From the NCBI GenBank assembly GCA_023443625.1, contig JAEZTQ010000070.1, forward strand, positions 79,178-143,177: a stretch of DNA of 64,000 nucleotides. The letters are read 5' to 3'. Shown piece after piece: positions 36,876 through 45,536 of this stretch. The translations under genes and the position numbers were made by a program. Source of the DNA: Bacillota bacterium (GTDB lineage Bacteria; Bacillota_A; Clostridia; Lachnospirales; Lachnospiraceae). Within the stretch, counting starts at the first letter, position 1. Each line of letters begins with the position of its first letter. A model generated the notes under the pieces. That model searched no databases, had not been told where the DNA came from, and worked only from the letters and a program-made list of their open reading frames with translations.

Positions 36876-36930
36876 AAAGGATATGACTAAAGTGATAGCA
36901 TGAATGTATATCCCTTAGTCATATCCCTTT
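36876..36930. terminator. Terminator between nucleotidase and URO-D-like gene
   Basis: AAAGGATATGACTAA (36876-36890) pairs with TTAGTCATATCC(C)TTT (36915-36930). Located in the 260-base gap between convergent genes. Confidence 0.7.
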
Positions 36931-36998
36931 CATTTCATGAGACTATAGAAGCGCCATATTTATCTATTTCATTGCTCTAGGCAGTAGTTTACTTAGGA

Positions 36999-38258
36999 TT
37001 ATCGCCAGTGCTTCTCTATCTCTTCTTTGATAATATCAATATATCTCTTTGCTTTACTGACATTATTGTTAATGGTATATACATCTCTTTGCGTAATCTC
37101 TAGCTTACATCCCTTTGCCGCCTGTAAGGTTTTCCGAATGTGTGCTCTTACTGCCTCTTCCTCCAGATTTGTACCTACCCCCAGGAAATTAGGACTGGGC
37201 TTTCGGTGATAGATAACACGACTTCCTTGTAAGCACTCTCCCATATATTCCTCCTTACACCAAGGAGAGATGGATATTTTTCTAAGATTACCTAATTTGC
37301 TAATGCAGTTTTCCCAAATAGGATCCACAGGCTCACAGCATCCATAAGACAGGAGTCCAAAATTTTCAGAAATTCTCTTATAGGTGGGGAAAATAAATTC
37401 CTCAAACATCTGGGGAGATATACCGATGGTTTCCTGGGAGTCCATAAAGCCCCAGAGGTCTTTCGATACAAAACCTCCATTTTCTTTTACCTTAGGCAAG
37501 GTATTGTTGTAGCACCAGCTACCCTGTCCCAAGCTTTCATTTCCAACTGTTGGTAAAAGTACATTCTGTTTCTCCAAATATCTATAAAATGCAATAGTAT
37601 CATCTGCAATGCGTCCCATCATATCTTTAAATAATTCAGGATAATCATACATATTATACATCATATTCTCCATGCTCATAATATGTACTAACATCTGGGT
37701 AGGTACAGAATAGAGGCCGCTGGTTTGTAATTTAACCGGAAGAATGTCCCCAATAGCTTCCTCAATAGCTGCCTTCTTCTTCATAGTTGCTTCCTTTTTT
37801 ACTGCAAAATGGGTTATCCCTAATTTGGGATAATCCTCTTCTAAATCATTAAGCAGAGAAACAAAATGATGTCCTAAGCTCTCCTTCCCCGTTCCATCGA
37901 AGGTATGTTCTACCTGTTCTTTCACCCCAAAGAGTTCAAACTCCGTAATATACTCCATCTCATAATGATCCGGTGTCACTCTGTCATCATCAAAGAGTTC
38001 TTGGTTTGACAACATACTGTACATCATAGTTTCAACTTCTTTGGCAAAGGTCCCGCTACATTTTAGCCTGGGTAAGATAATTTCCTCTTTAAATGTCCAT
38101 GCCTCCAGATGTATCATAGGTCTTTCTCCCATAAGTTCGTTATGGGCTGTCCATTCTTTTTTCTTAATCTCGTTACGTTCCTGCTTAGCAAGTTCTAATT
38201 GTCTCTTTGCTACTTCTCTTAATATCTCTTTGTCCTTCTGGCTTATATCATAATTCAT
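36999..38258 (-). CDS. Uroporphyrinogen-decarboxylase-fold (methyltransferase-like) protein
   Basis: A 419-residue protein that I place in the URO-D / corrinoid methyltransferase superfamily. The signs are the barrel-like pattern, the VPTQMLVHIMSMENMMYNMY helix and the C-terminal SYGCCEPVDPIWENC and KISISPWCK strands. Members without haem genes nearby usually act on methyl groups rather than porphyrins. No corrinoid protein is encoded next to it, and the neighbours are sugar genes with a divergent AraC regulator. The ATG at 38256-38258 is the only good start; it follows a leader shared with two other genes. The substrate is unknown and the family call is by pattern. Confidence 0.6.
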   Translation of the reverse strand: MNYDISQKDKEILREVAKRQLELAKQERNEIKKKEWTAHNELMGERPMIHLEAWTFKEEIILPRLKCSGTFAKEVETMMYSMLSNQELFDDDRVTPDHYEMEYITEFELFGVKEQVEHTFDGTGKESLGHHFVSLLNDLEEDYPKLGITHFAVKKEATMKKKAAIEEAIGDILPVKLQTSGLYSVPTQMLVHIMSMENMMYNMYDYPELFKDMMGRIADDTIAFYRYLEKQNVLLPTVGNESLGQGSWCYNNTLPKVKENGGFVSKDLWGFMDSQETIGISPQMFEEFIFPTYKRISENFGLLSYGCCEPVDPIWENCISKLGNLRKISISPWCKEEYMGECLQGSRVIYHRKPSPNFLGVGTNLEEEAVRAHIRKTLQAAKGCKLEITQRDVYTINNNVSKAKRYIDIIKEEIEKHWR

Positions 38259-38307
38259 AACAATAACCTTGCCTTTCCGTAGCCTGCAAACTTTGGGCCG
38301 CAGGCAC
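38259..38307 (-). promoter_or_regulatory. Shared translation-initiation leader, copy B
   Basis: Reads GTGCCTGCGGCC, loop, TTTGCAGG, CTAC, GGAAAGGCAAGG, TTATTGTT, ATG. CCTGC and GCAGG can pair into a 5-bp stem. In this copy the first in-frame ATG seen in copies A and C is AAG, showing that the downstream ATG is the real start. Confidence 0.5.
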
Positions 38308-38405
38308 AAATTGTACCTAAATCCAAATCTATATTTTTTTATTGAAAATTTTCATTACTTAACATATTATATTAATAACAATTGATACTTATTGAGGTGA
38401 ATATT

Positions 38406-39254
38406 TTGAAGTCATGTGAAGAATTAGTGTCCAGTGAATCTTACTATTATATATATGCGCCTAGTAAAAACGCCCTGGATATGTTTTTATATCCGCTACA
38501 ATGCGGGTGGTTTATATATAAAGCTGGATACTCTTTAAGAAGGGAATCCTTTGACAACTTTCTCTTGATGTATATAGTAAAAGGAGAGATGACCTTGGAA
38601 TATGGAGGTAAAACCCGCCAGGTAGGAAGGGGTACTTTTGTTTTGCTGGATTGTCGTAAGCTACACGCCTATTCTTCCCCCTCTGGTTGGGAATGCTTGT
38701 GGTGCCATTTTGATGGAAAAACTGCTAGGGCCTATTACAATAATATTATCTCTCATTTGGGAAATGTTTTCTCCATGGCAGATTCTAATCCACCTCAATA
38801 CAAGCTCTCCGCTATTCTTGATATTTTTCATAGCGGGAGCCTAGTACGGGAACCCCTTATGAATAAATATCTGACGGATATCCTAACCGCCTTTTTACTT
38901 TATACCCCTACAAAGACCAATACATATAATTATACCTATATCGCAGAAGAAGCTATCACTTATATTAATGAGCATTTTGCAGAAGATATATCTGTTGGTA
39001 AACTGGCAAAGCAAGTGGGCCTAAGCCAATACCATTTCATCCGCACCTTTAAAAGGGAGACCGGCTTTACCCCTCATGAATATATTATAAATACCCGCAT
39101 TGCCTCCGCAAAATACCTTCTTAAAAATACAAAACTACCCATCAAATCTATATGTATTGATACCGGATTTTCATGCGAAAGTGTATTCTCTAGCGCCTTT
39201 AAGAAACACCTGGGGCTACCTCCGGCTCAATATAGGTCACTAGAAAGCCAATAA
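38406..39254 (+). CDS. AraC-family transcriptional regulator
   Basis: A 282-residue regulator. The N-terminal cupin-like sugar-sensing domain (about 20-160: LLMYIVKGEMTLEYGG, RGTFVLLDCRKLH) is followed by the double helix-turn-helix domain (185-280: ISVGKLAKQVGLSQYHFIRTFK and IKSICIDTGFSCESVFSSAFKK). The best start is a TTG at 38406, 6 bases after GAGGTG; no ATG fits. It is divergent from the URO-D-like gene by 147 bases and is followed by GH35 on the other strand, so both are candidate targets. Confidence 0.9.
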   Translation: MKSCEELVSSESYYYIYAPSKNALDMFLYPLQCGWFIYKAGYSLRRESFDNFLLMYIVKGEMTLEYGGKTRQVGRGTFVLLDCRKLHAYSSPSGWECLWCHFDGKTARAYYNNIISHLGNVFSMADSNPPQYKLSAILDIFHSGSLVREPLMNKYLTDILTAFLLYTPTKTNTYNYTYIAEEAITYINEHFAEDISVGKLAKQVGLSQYHFIRTFKRETGFTPHEYIINTRIASAKYLLKNTKLPIKSICIDTGFSCESVFSSAFKKHLGLPPAQYRSLESQ

Positions 39255-39267
39255 AATAAATTAGAAG

Positions 39268-39303
39268 TTGTTTCTTTCATCTTTGCTCTATACAAAGAAA
39301 CAA
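39268..39303. terminator. Bidirectional terminator between AraC and GH35 genes
   Basis: TTGTTTCTTT (39268-39277) pairs exactly with AAAGAAACAA (39294-39303), with T-rich flanks for both directions. Confidence 0.75.
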
Positions 39304-39333
39304 TTTCTTATTCTTTTTTAATACCCTATGACT

Positions 39334-41397
39334 TTAAAATTCTCTATAAAAATCATTTTTCATCTCAGAGAGTGCCAGATAGCAGATTTTTCTATAGAGT
39401 AGCTTTGCAGGAACACGCCAAGCTTCCCCATAATAATACTGATCTGCAATTAAAACACCATCTGCATAAATCTGAGCCGCATCACATGGAAATGGAATCT
39501 CAATCATTCCTTGCCCGGAGGAGACTTCTACTTGCATCCATTTGATCTGACGCTCCCCACCAATATGAAGTTCCTCAGAATGGGTTGGTATAATTGGTAC
39601 TTTTTCCATATCTGTGAACGTTACTACTGCTGGTTCAAACTCTTTTACAAAAGAAATCTGTTCGAAATTTGCACCATTCCATTTGTAATAAGCAAAACTA
39701 TTATCTCCTGCTGAAGCAATCTCACCCTCTATTTCATAAAGATCACAATCTTCTCCTATGTATAACCCACTATCTAGCTTTCTAAAGAATCTCCCTTGAT
39801 TCCAAGTGAGTGTAACAAACTTAATTCCGTTTATCTCAAATACTGAATCAATTCCTGCTTTAGGATTAAAAACACTTCCATCCATAAATTTATATTCCGC
39901 CTCGATACCTTCAATGGCAACAAAGAAATAGGTGTCATTCTCCTTACATAAAAGCTGTGCTGTTGCATATTCAAGAATATTGTTATTCTCCATTGCAAGA
40001 TGAAATGGCATAATAAAACTAATATCACCACGAATATCTATCATGGGAAAAACCACACTTCCCGTATCAATAACAACCCCTGTTAAATCCTTCAACCTCG
40101 CAAGACGCTGATAATGGTTAACAAATACAAAACCACCCTTTCCATCTGTACGCATTGCATAACGCAATGAGGACAAATCTGTTCTCTTTACCTCAGCCTC
40201 AGACGGAACAGTTTCCATTGGCGCTAAAATATTACCAAAGTCTTTAACAAACATATGTAACAAGTTAAGCAAACGGTACTGCTCGCGGACCTCTCCATAT
40301 TCTGAAAGAGGTGCTTGGAAATCATATGATAAAATCGGATAATCATTAGGATATCCAGATGCCTTTGTTTCATTTAATGTTGATAATTGTCCGATTTTAT
40401 GCGTACCACCGTGATACATATAGTATCCCACTAAATTATTACCACATCCAAGTTTAACCAAAGATAATGCATAGGCATCCATTCCATTTATAATCGGTCT
40501 GCGGTGATGTGTCACCTGTATACCAGCACCAAGCTCGCAGGTTGCAAAGGGGTATTTCTCATAAGGCAATCTCCAACCGTCTTCATCGGTTATAGCGATT
40601 AAATCCAACCCAACAGCAGTATCATTTCTCATGGTATCAAATACATAATGAGGTGAAAGAGGAAGAACATCTATGGTATCGGCCCAAGGTGCCTCCGGAT
40701 AAGCTGCAAACACAGGTAATACATCATCTACAGGAATTTTTGCACCAGAAGTTCTATTCCAGCCAGTAACAGTAAAAATTGGCGCATCATAGCCAACATC
40801 CAAGGCTAGTTTTTTGAGTGCTAATAGATGTTCTGCTTTATCCGTCAATTCATTTTCTAACTGCACAAAAATAATATTACCGCCATCCTTATAGAACAAT
40901 CCTTGAACCTGTTCAAATATCTTTTCATACCATATCCGTGCCTTTGACATATATTCCTCATTATTATCACGAAGCTCATAGGGCTTGTTCATTAACCAAT
41001 CTGGGAAACCACCATTTCTACACTCTCCATGCGCCCATGGTCCTATTCTTAAGACCAAGTCAAGTCCTGCCTCCTTGCTATCTTCAACGAATTTTCGAAT
41101 ATCAAGATTCCCGGTAAAATCAAATTTTCCTTCAAATTCTTCGTGATAATTCCAAAATAAATAGGTTGCTACAACGTTTATACCGCCTGCCTTCATTTTA
41201 CATAATTCTTTATACCAATCCTTGCTATCATAACGTGAAAAGTGAAATTCACCCATGACACCAATCCAAGGTTCTTCCCCTTTTTCAATATATAAATTTG
41301 TAACATCGATACGCTCGCCATAGGGATTAGCACCACCCAAATTTAAATGATTGCGCATAAGTTCAGTTTTTTTGTATCCTTTAAATTTATAGCTCAT
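39334..41397 (-). CDS. GH35 family beta-galactosidase-like enzyme
   Basis: A 687-residue cytoplasmic glycosidase. The GH35 barrel spans about 20-370. It shows MGEFHFSRYDSKDWYKEL, the diagnostic RIGPWAHGECRNGGFPDWL, and acid/base E183 in FVQLENEL. A candidate nucleophile glutamate is in ATCELGAG. The C-terminal half contains beta-sandwich domains. GH35 enzymes remove terminal beta-galactose. No signal peptide is present, so it would act on imported oligosaccharides. It has its own promoter (41479-41507) and lies between two terminators, next to an AraC gene. GH35-like enzymes with other specificities exist, so the galactosidase name is provisional. Confidence 0.88.
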   Translation of the reverse strand: MSYKFKGYKKTELMRNHLNLGGANPYGERIDVTNLYIEKGEEPWIGVMGEFHFSRYDSKDWYKELCKMKAGGINVVATYLFWNYHEEFEGKFDFTGNLDIRKFVEDSKEAGLDLVLRIGPWAHGECRNGGFPDWLMNKPYELRDNNEEYMSKARIWYEKIFEQVQGLFYKDGGNIIFVQLENELTDKAEHLLALKKLALDVGYDAPIFTVTGWNRTSGAKIPVDDVLPVFAAYPEAPWADTIDVLPLSPHYVFDTMRNDTAVGLDLIAITDEDGWRLPYEKYPFATCELGAGIQVTHHRRPIINGMDAYALSLVKLGCGNNLVGYYMYHGGTHKIGQLSTLNETKASGYPNDYPILSYDFQAPLSEYGEVREQYRLLNLLHMFVKDFGNILAPMETVPSEAEVKRTDLSSLRYAMRTDGKGGFVFVNHYQRLARLKDLTGVVIDTGSVVFPMIDIRGDISFIMPFHLAMENNNILEYATAQLLCKENDTYFFVAIEGIEAEYKFMDGSVFNPKAGIDSVFEINGIKFVTLTWNQGRFFRKLDSGLYIGEDCDLYEIEGEIASAGDNSFAYYKWNGANFEQISFVKEFEPAVVTFTDMEKVPIIPTHSEELHIGGERQIKWMQVEVSSGQGMIEIPFPCDAAQIYADGVLIADQYYYGEAWRVPAKLLYRKICYLALSEMKNDFYREF

Positions 41398-41478
41398 AAT
41401 ATCTTTCCTCTCTTGAATTATTTATTTCTTAGGGATTAATATCCTTTAGAATATGCTTTTTTGCTTATACTCAATAAG

Positions 41479-41507
41479 ATTGTAGTTCAGATAATTATTA
41501 CCATCAA
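41479..41507 (-). promoter_or_regulatory. Promoter of GH35 gene
   Basis: Minus strand: TTGATG (41502-41507), 17-base spacer, TACAAT (41479-41484), about 75 bases before the start codon. Confidence 0.55.
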
Positions 41508-41590
41508 TTTCATAAATTGCTTTTTTTATTATATAAATTGCTCCTTTGTTATTTAGCCGGTGGTTTATTAAAAGATTGCTTTACAAAAAT

Positions 41591-41633
41591 AGAGATATGA
41601 CCCAGGCTAGCTGTACCCTTGGATCATATCTCT
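41591..41633. terminator. Terminator downstream of rhaM operon
   Basis: AGAGATATGA (41591-41600) pairs with TCATATCTCT (41624-41633), and an inner CCAGG/CCTTGG adds to the stem. Confidence 0.7.
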
Positions 41634-41732
41634 TATCATATACTAATACTATTCCGACACACAGGCCCCCAGTGATTGTTGGAAACCCATATGCATACTT
41701 TATTGTTTTGCTATATTTTGCAATAGACTCTT

Positions 41733-41791
41733 TTTATTTTGTCTATGCCTTAGTTTTAATCTTTATTTTGTCTATGCTTTATGTTTTAATC
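41733..41791. repeat. Tandem duplication of about 29 bases
   Basis: TTTATTTTGTCTATGC, a short variable part and GTTTTAATC occur at 41733-41761 and again at 41762-41791. The second copy covers the rhaM stop codon, so the first is a duplicate of the gene's 3' end. Confidence 0.7.
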
Positions 41792-42100
41792 TAAGTGAAA
41801 TACTGGTGATAAATCTGTGCTGACTGGACTATTGTCTGGATTAGTGTCCATAATATCTGCCATATAGTCCCACCACTTTCTACAAATCTGAGTATTTGCA
41901 CTCTCGCTCCAACGAGCTTCATCCTCTACCTCAAGATAACCAAAGAGAATGTTGGTCTCTTTATCTAGAAAAATACTGTAGTTCTTGCCACCAAATTCGT
42001 GAATCATATCCACCATCTCTGGCCATAATGCATTGTGACGCTTCTCATATTCTTCTGCGCAACCTTCATACAATTTCATCTTAAAACCTTTTCTTACCAT
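41786..42100 (-). CDS. rhaM: L-rhamnose mutarotase
   Basis: A 104-residue enzyme, the standard length for RhaM. It shows FKMKLYEGCAEEYEKRHNALWPEM (the active-site histidine is in KRHN), then YSIFLDKETNILFGYLEVED and the tryptophan pair KWWDYMADIM. It interconverts alpha- and beta-L-rhamnose. No other rhamnose genes (rhaA, rhaB, rhaD) are in the window. It is the last gene of the unit with GH42, 52 bases downstream, suggesting that the imported glycan contains rhamnose or a related 6-deoxysugar. Confidence 0.93.
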   Translation of the reverse strand: MVRKGFKMKLYEGCAEEYEKRHNALWPEMVDMIHEFGGKNYSIFLDKETNILFGYLEVEDEARWSESANTQICRKWWDYMADIMDTNPDNSPVSTDLSPVFHLD

Positions 42101-42152
42101 AGTCTTCTTGCTCCTCCTAAGTGCTGTTCTTATCGTCGTTAAAAATTAAATG

Positions 42153-44198
42153 TTATATTTTTAGCACCATAACTCCATAAGCTTCTAATGAAAGAATACC
42201 CTTTTGCTTCTTATTGGTCAATAGATCATAACATTCTTTTTTAAAATTAACATCCATGGCATAAGGCATATAATTAAGCAAGAAAATATAATCCTGATCA
42301 TCCTTCCTACGAAGGGTTACTTCTATCTCCTTTGGTAAGTCCATCAGATCCTCTATGACAGAGGTTAGGCCTATCTTATCAAGGAACAGTTCTGCACTAT
42401 CCTCACCAAAACCTCCACCAAAATAATACACCTTTCCTTTACCATAGTCCTTACGAAGAAGCGCTGGTGCACCCCCATAGTAGTTCTGGTCATAGGTTCC
42501 TTCTACCACAGCCTGATCTGCAACTAAGACATCATTAAAGAACTTAATGGATGCTTGACGGTCTCCCCAAGTAAAGGTTTCCTCCTCATCATTAGGCCCC
42601 AAACATGTATAGTCTTCCACATAACCTCCACAAAGAGGTGCTGCCAAACCTGGGAGCATGCTGGTAACACAACGACCTGTTTTATCCTTTAAACCAGTCC
42701 GAGCACCAAAAATAAGAGTTCCACCCGCTTCTACATATGCAGTCAAAAGTTCTAGCCGCTCTTGTGTCAAAATTGCAGGATGAGGATATACAAGCAATTC
42801 ATAATTTTTAAGTTCCTCTAGCTTACTGTCATCCTTCATACAATAAAAATCAAAAGGAATATGTCTATGCTGGAATGCTCTAAACCATCCGTCGGTACTC
42901 ATATCAACAAGAGGCTTTAAGAATATATCATTCTCCGCATCAAATTCATTATCGTAATCTTTTAAGATAGCAGCCTTACAGATACATCTTGCGCCGGCCA
43001 CTTCACGTATCTTCTTAAAGTCCCCAGCGATGCCTTTTATTTCTTCTATTCTTCTGTTTGGCTGGTTAGAGTAATCATTAATACCAATCCAATAAATCTC
43101 TGTCCCTACATTAGAGGTACGCCAACGAAAATAGCTAACAAAGTCCGCACCATGAGCTACAGATTGCATGGTCCAGAGTCTTATTTGTCCCGGTTTTGGT
43201 GCAGGCTGCATCATCTTGGTATTCCAACCGCCACCACCGGCCTGCTGCTCCATAATGCCAAAGATAGGAGAAATACTTCTGGTTCTAGCCAAATTGAAGG
43301 AGGTATTTCTATCGTTTAAGGCTCCTGGCTTCTTAGGGTTTGCATCCTTAGAGAAAGCAAAGTTTGGATAGCTGTCATAGGTTATAAAATCTAAGCTTTC
43401 ATCTTCTACCAATTCATGATAATCTACATGGCCAAAGATACCATTTGTAGTAACAAACTGCTCTTTTAATCTATACTTTTTAAGAATTTCTGCCTGCATT
43501 CTTATATAGCGATTGGCAGTATGTGCAATAAAATGATTTTCCTCCAGCATTAGATGAGGATTTGGACTATCACTAGGTGTCGGTCTGGAAAGATGAACCT
43601 GTTCCCAGTCACTATAAGTCTGGTTCCAGAAATCAGCACCAATATGTTCATTAAGATTTTCTAAGGTTTTATATTTTTCTTTTAAATATCTTCTGAAGGC
43701 TATGTGATCACTCTTAGAATAATATCGGTTAATGGAGCAATTCACTTCGTTATCTATTTGCCAACCAATAATTGCAGGGAAGGAGCTATAATGCTTTGCA
43801 AGCCTTTCTACAATATTCTGACAATACTTAAGATATATCTCTGAGGTCATATTATGATGCTGACGCATTCCGTGACGGAATAATACCCCTTCTTGGTTTG
43901 CATTTAAAATCTCTGGGTATTTCTCAGATAACCAGGCCGGGGGTGTAGCTGTAGGCGTACAGAAGATAACACCAATACCATGCTTCTCTGCCAGTTTAAG
44001 AACTGGTTCAAAATAGTCAAGGGTATATCTACCTTCCTCTGGCTCAAGGAAATTCCAAGCAAATTCAGCTATTCTTATTACCTCAATCCCTAACTCCTTC
44101 ATTCTAGTTAAATCAGCTTCCCAATACTTAGGTCCCCAATGCTCAGGGTAATAACAAACTCCCATGGTAATGTGATTCATATTTAATGATTTTTTCAT
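42153..44198 (-). CDS. GH42 beta-galactosidase
   Basis: A 681-residue enzyme with complete GH42 domain order: barrel (1-385), trimerisation domain (about 390-600) and small C-terminal sandwich. It opens MGVCYYPEHWGPKYW. Acid/base E151 is in WQIDNEV, and nucleophile E317 in FGIMEQQAGG. No signal peptide, so cytoplasmic. It cleaves beta-galactosides, often of plant galactan origin. An AGGAGG site precedes the ATG. It lies 38 bases after the serine hydrolase gene and 52 bases before rhaM, so it is probably part of the ABC/YesMN unit. Confidence 0.95.
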   Translation of the reverse strand: MKKSLNMNHITMGVCYYPEHWGPKYWEADLTRMKELGIEVIRIAEFAWNFLEPEEGRYTLDYFEPVLKLAEKHGIGVIFCTPTATPPAWLSEKYPEILNANQEGVLFRHGMRQHHNMTSEIYLKYCQNIVERLAKHYSSFPAIIGWQIDNEVNCSINRYYSKSDHIAFRRYLKEKYKTLENLNEHIGADFWNQTYSDWEQVHLSRPTPSDSPNPHLMLEENHFIAHTANRYIRMQAEILKKYRLKEQFVTTNGIFGHVDYHELVEDESLDFITYDSYPNFAFSKDANPKKPGALNDRNTSFNLARTRSISPIFGIMEQQAGGGGWNTKMMQPAPKPGQIRLWTMQSVAHGADFVSYFRWRTSNVGTEIYWIGINDYSNQPNRRIEEIKGIAGDFKKIREVAGARCICKAAILKDYDNEFDAENDIFLKPLVDMSTDGWFRAFQHRHIPFDFYCMKDDSKLEELKNYELLVYPHPAILTQERLELLTAYVEAGGTLIFGARTGLKDKTGRCVTSMLPGLAAPLCGGYVEDYTCLGPNDEEETFTWGDRQASIKFFNDVLVADQAVVEGTYDQNYYGGAPALLRKDYGKGKVYYFGGGFGEDSAELFLDKIGLTSVIEDLMDLPKEIEVTLRRKDDQDYIFLLNYMPYAMDVNFKKECYDLLTNKKQKGILSLEAYGVMVLKI

Positions 44199-44236
44199 CT
44201 TTTACCTCCTCATATCTACAATAATTCAAAGTTATC

Positions 44237-45421
44237 CTAGTCCATTGCCCCATATATGGCATTTCTTAGTTCTCTAATGAAGGACCAATTGCTGTAACCA
44301 CTAATCTGTGTCAGGTAAAGGAAAGTCAAGTTATCCTTCAAATCAACTGTAAAATAAGGACCTGTCCAGCCATCCCAGCCAAACTCTCCTTCTACTCCCC
44401 TATCTTTATGGTCACTCTTTGCCTCTCTGGTACGCATCAGGTAACCATAACCATACCCCTCTAGCTGAGGAAAATTAACCATAGCCTTTTGTTTCATATT
44501 TAATTCATTGTGAGTAAAGTGTTCTACGGTACTTCTCTCAAGAATTTTTACTCCAGTATAGCTGCCCCCGCCTGCCAACATCCGGGCAAACCGGGAATAA
44601 TCCCTTAGGGTAGAGCAAATTCCTGCTCCACCGGACTCAAACCCTGGCGGCTTAAGGCAATAAGATAGGCCTAAGTGTCTGTTCGTATCTATCTCAAGGG
44701 TATAGATACTTTTTTCCTCATTATAATGACTTTTATATAGCTGGGCAAAACCTTCTTGTTTCTCTATGGGGACATAAAAGCCTGTATCCTGCATATCTAA
44801 CGGCTCAAAAATCTCCTTCTTATAGAGTTCGCTAATTTTACAATCAGCTATCACCTCTAATACTGCTGCCAAGACATCAGCAGAGAGACCATAACGCCAT
44901 CCCTCTCCTGGATGAAAAGCTAAAGGACAGGAGGCAATGGCCTTCATTACCTCCCTTGTGGTATAGGCTCTTTTTTCATTCATAGCGAAATGAATTTCAT
45001 CAAAAATCGATGTCATCTTCATTCCTGCCGGGTCAGGGTCGGGATATACAATTCCAGAGGTCATATGAAGTAAATCCTTAATTGTGATCGCTCTGTCAGC
45101 TGATACAATTTTACCCTTCTCTAATACCTTCATTTGGGTAAATTCAGGAAGATACTTACTCACCTTATCCTCCAGCCTTAACAATCCTCTTTCCATAAAT
45201 ATCATGGCTGCCACTGCTGTAACGGGCTTTGACATGGAATACATTCTAAAAATAGTATTCTCCCCCATATCAATCCCTTTTTCAATATCTGCTAATCCTC
45301 TGCAAGTTTGAAAAATCTCCTTGCCCATATGGTAGACTGTTACAATTCCGCCAGGAATATGGTGTTCATCAATTTCAATTTGAAGTAACCTAGATATCTC
45401 GTCAAATTGTCTTAAGTTCAT
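44237..45421 (-). CDS. Beta-lactamase-fold serine hydrolase
   Basis: A 394-residue protein of the class C beta-lactamase / esterase EstB-like family. The nucleophile motif is SMSK in FRMYSMSKPVTAVAA and the second motif is WRYGLSADVL (Y in place of YxN). The family GGAGICSTLRDYSRFARML segment and a C-terminal GWDGWTG close the active site. There is no signal peptide, so penicillin resistance is unlikely. In a sugar locus an esterase or amidase acting on acylated glycans is more likely. AAGGTGAGG precedes the ATG. Substrate not known. Confidence 0.88.
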   Translation of the reverse strand: MNLRQFDEISRLLQIEIDEHHIPGGIVTVYHMGKEIFQTCRGLADIEKGIDMGENTIFRMYSMSKPVTAVAAMIFMERGLLRLEDKVSKYLPEFTQMKVLEKGKIVSADRAITIKDLLHMTSGIVYPDPDPAGMKMTSIFDEIHFAMNEKRAYTTREVMKAIASCPLAFHPGEGWRYGLSADVLAAVLEVIADCKISELYKKEIFEPLDMQDTGFYVPIEKQEGFAQLYKSHYNEEKSIYTLEIDTNRHLGLSYCLKPPGFESGGAGICSTLRDYSRFARMLAGGGSYTGVKILERSTVEHFTHNELNMKQKAMVNFPQLEGYGYGYLMRTREAKSDHKDRGVEGEFGWDGWTGPYFTVDLKDNLTFLYLTQISGYSNWSFIRELRNAIYGAMD

Positions 45422-45536
45422 AACCTCACCTTTTCTTATAGTGGCATTGATCTTGCTTCAAAGGTCACCAAGGTTACTATGATACCTTTCGTATTAATCT
45501 TAGTGACTAATTTCATCTCATCATGATTATTAATAA

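Larger units (their letters stand above)
41398..41785. other. Intergenic region between GH35 and rhaM
   Basis: A 388-base region with the GH35 promoter, the rhaM-side terminator (41591-41633) and a 29-base tandem duplication that reaches the rhaM stop. No gene seen. Confidence 0.6.

Noticed and set aside
36999..38258. True uroporphyrinogen decarboxylase (hemE)
   Set aside because: The N-terminal arginine-rich substrate motif of HemE is not seen, and there are no tetrapyrrole genes around it.
44237..45421. Beta-lactam resistance gene
   Set aside because: The fold matches class C beta-lactamases, but there is no signal peptide and the context is sugar metabolism, so a general serine hydrolase is more likely.
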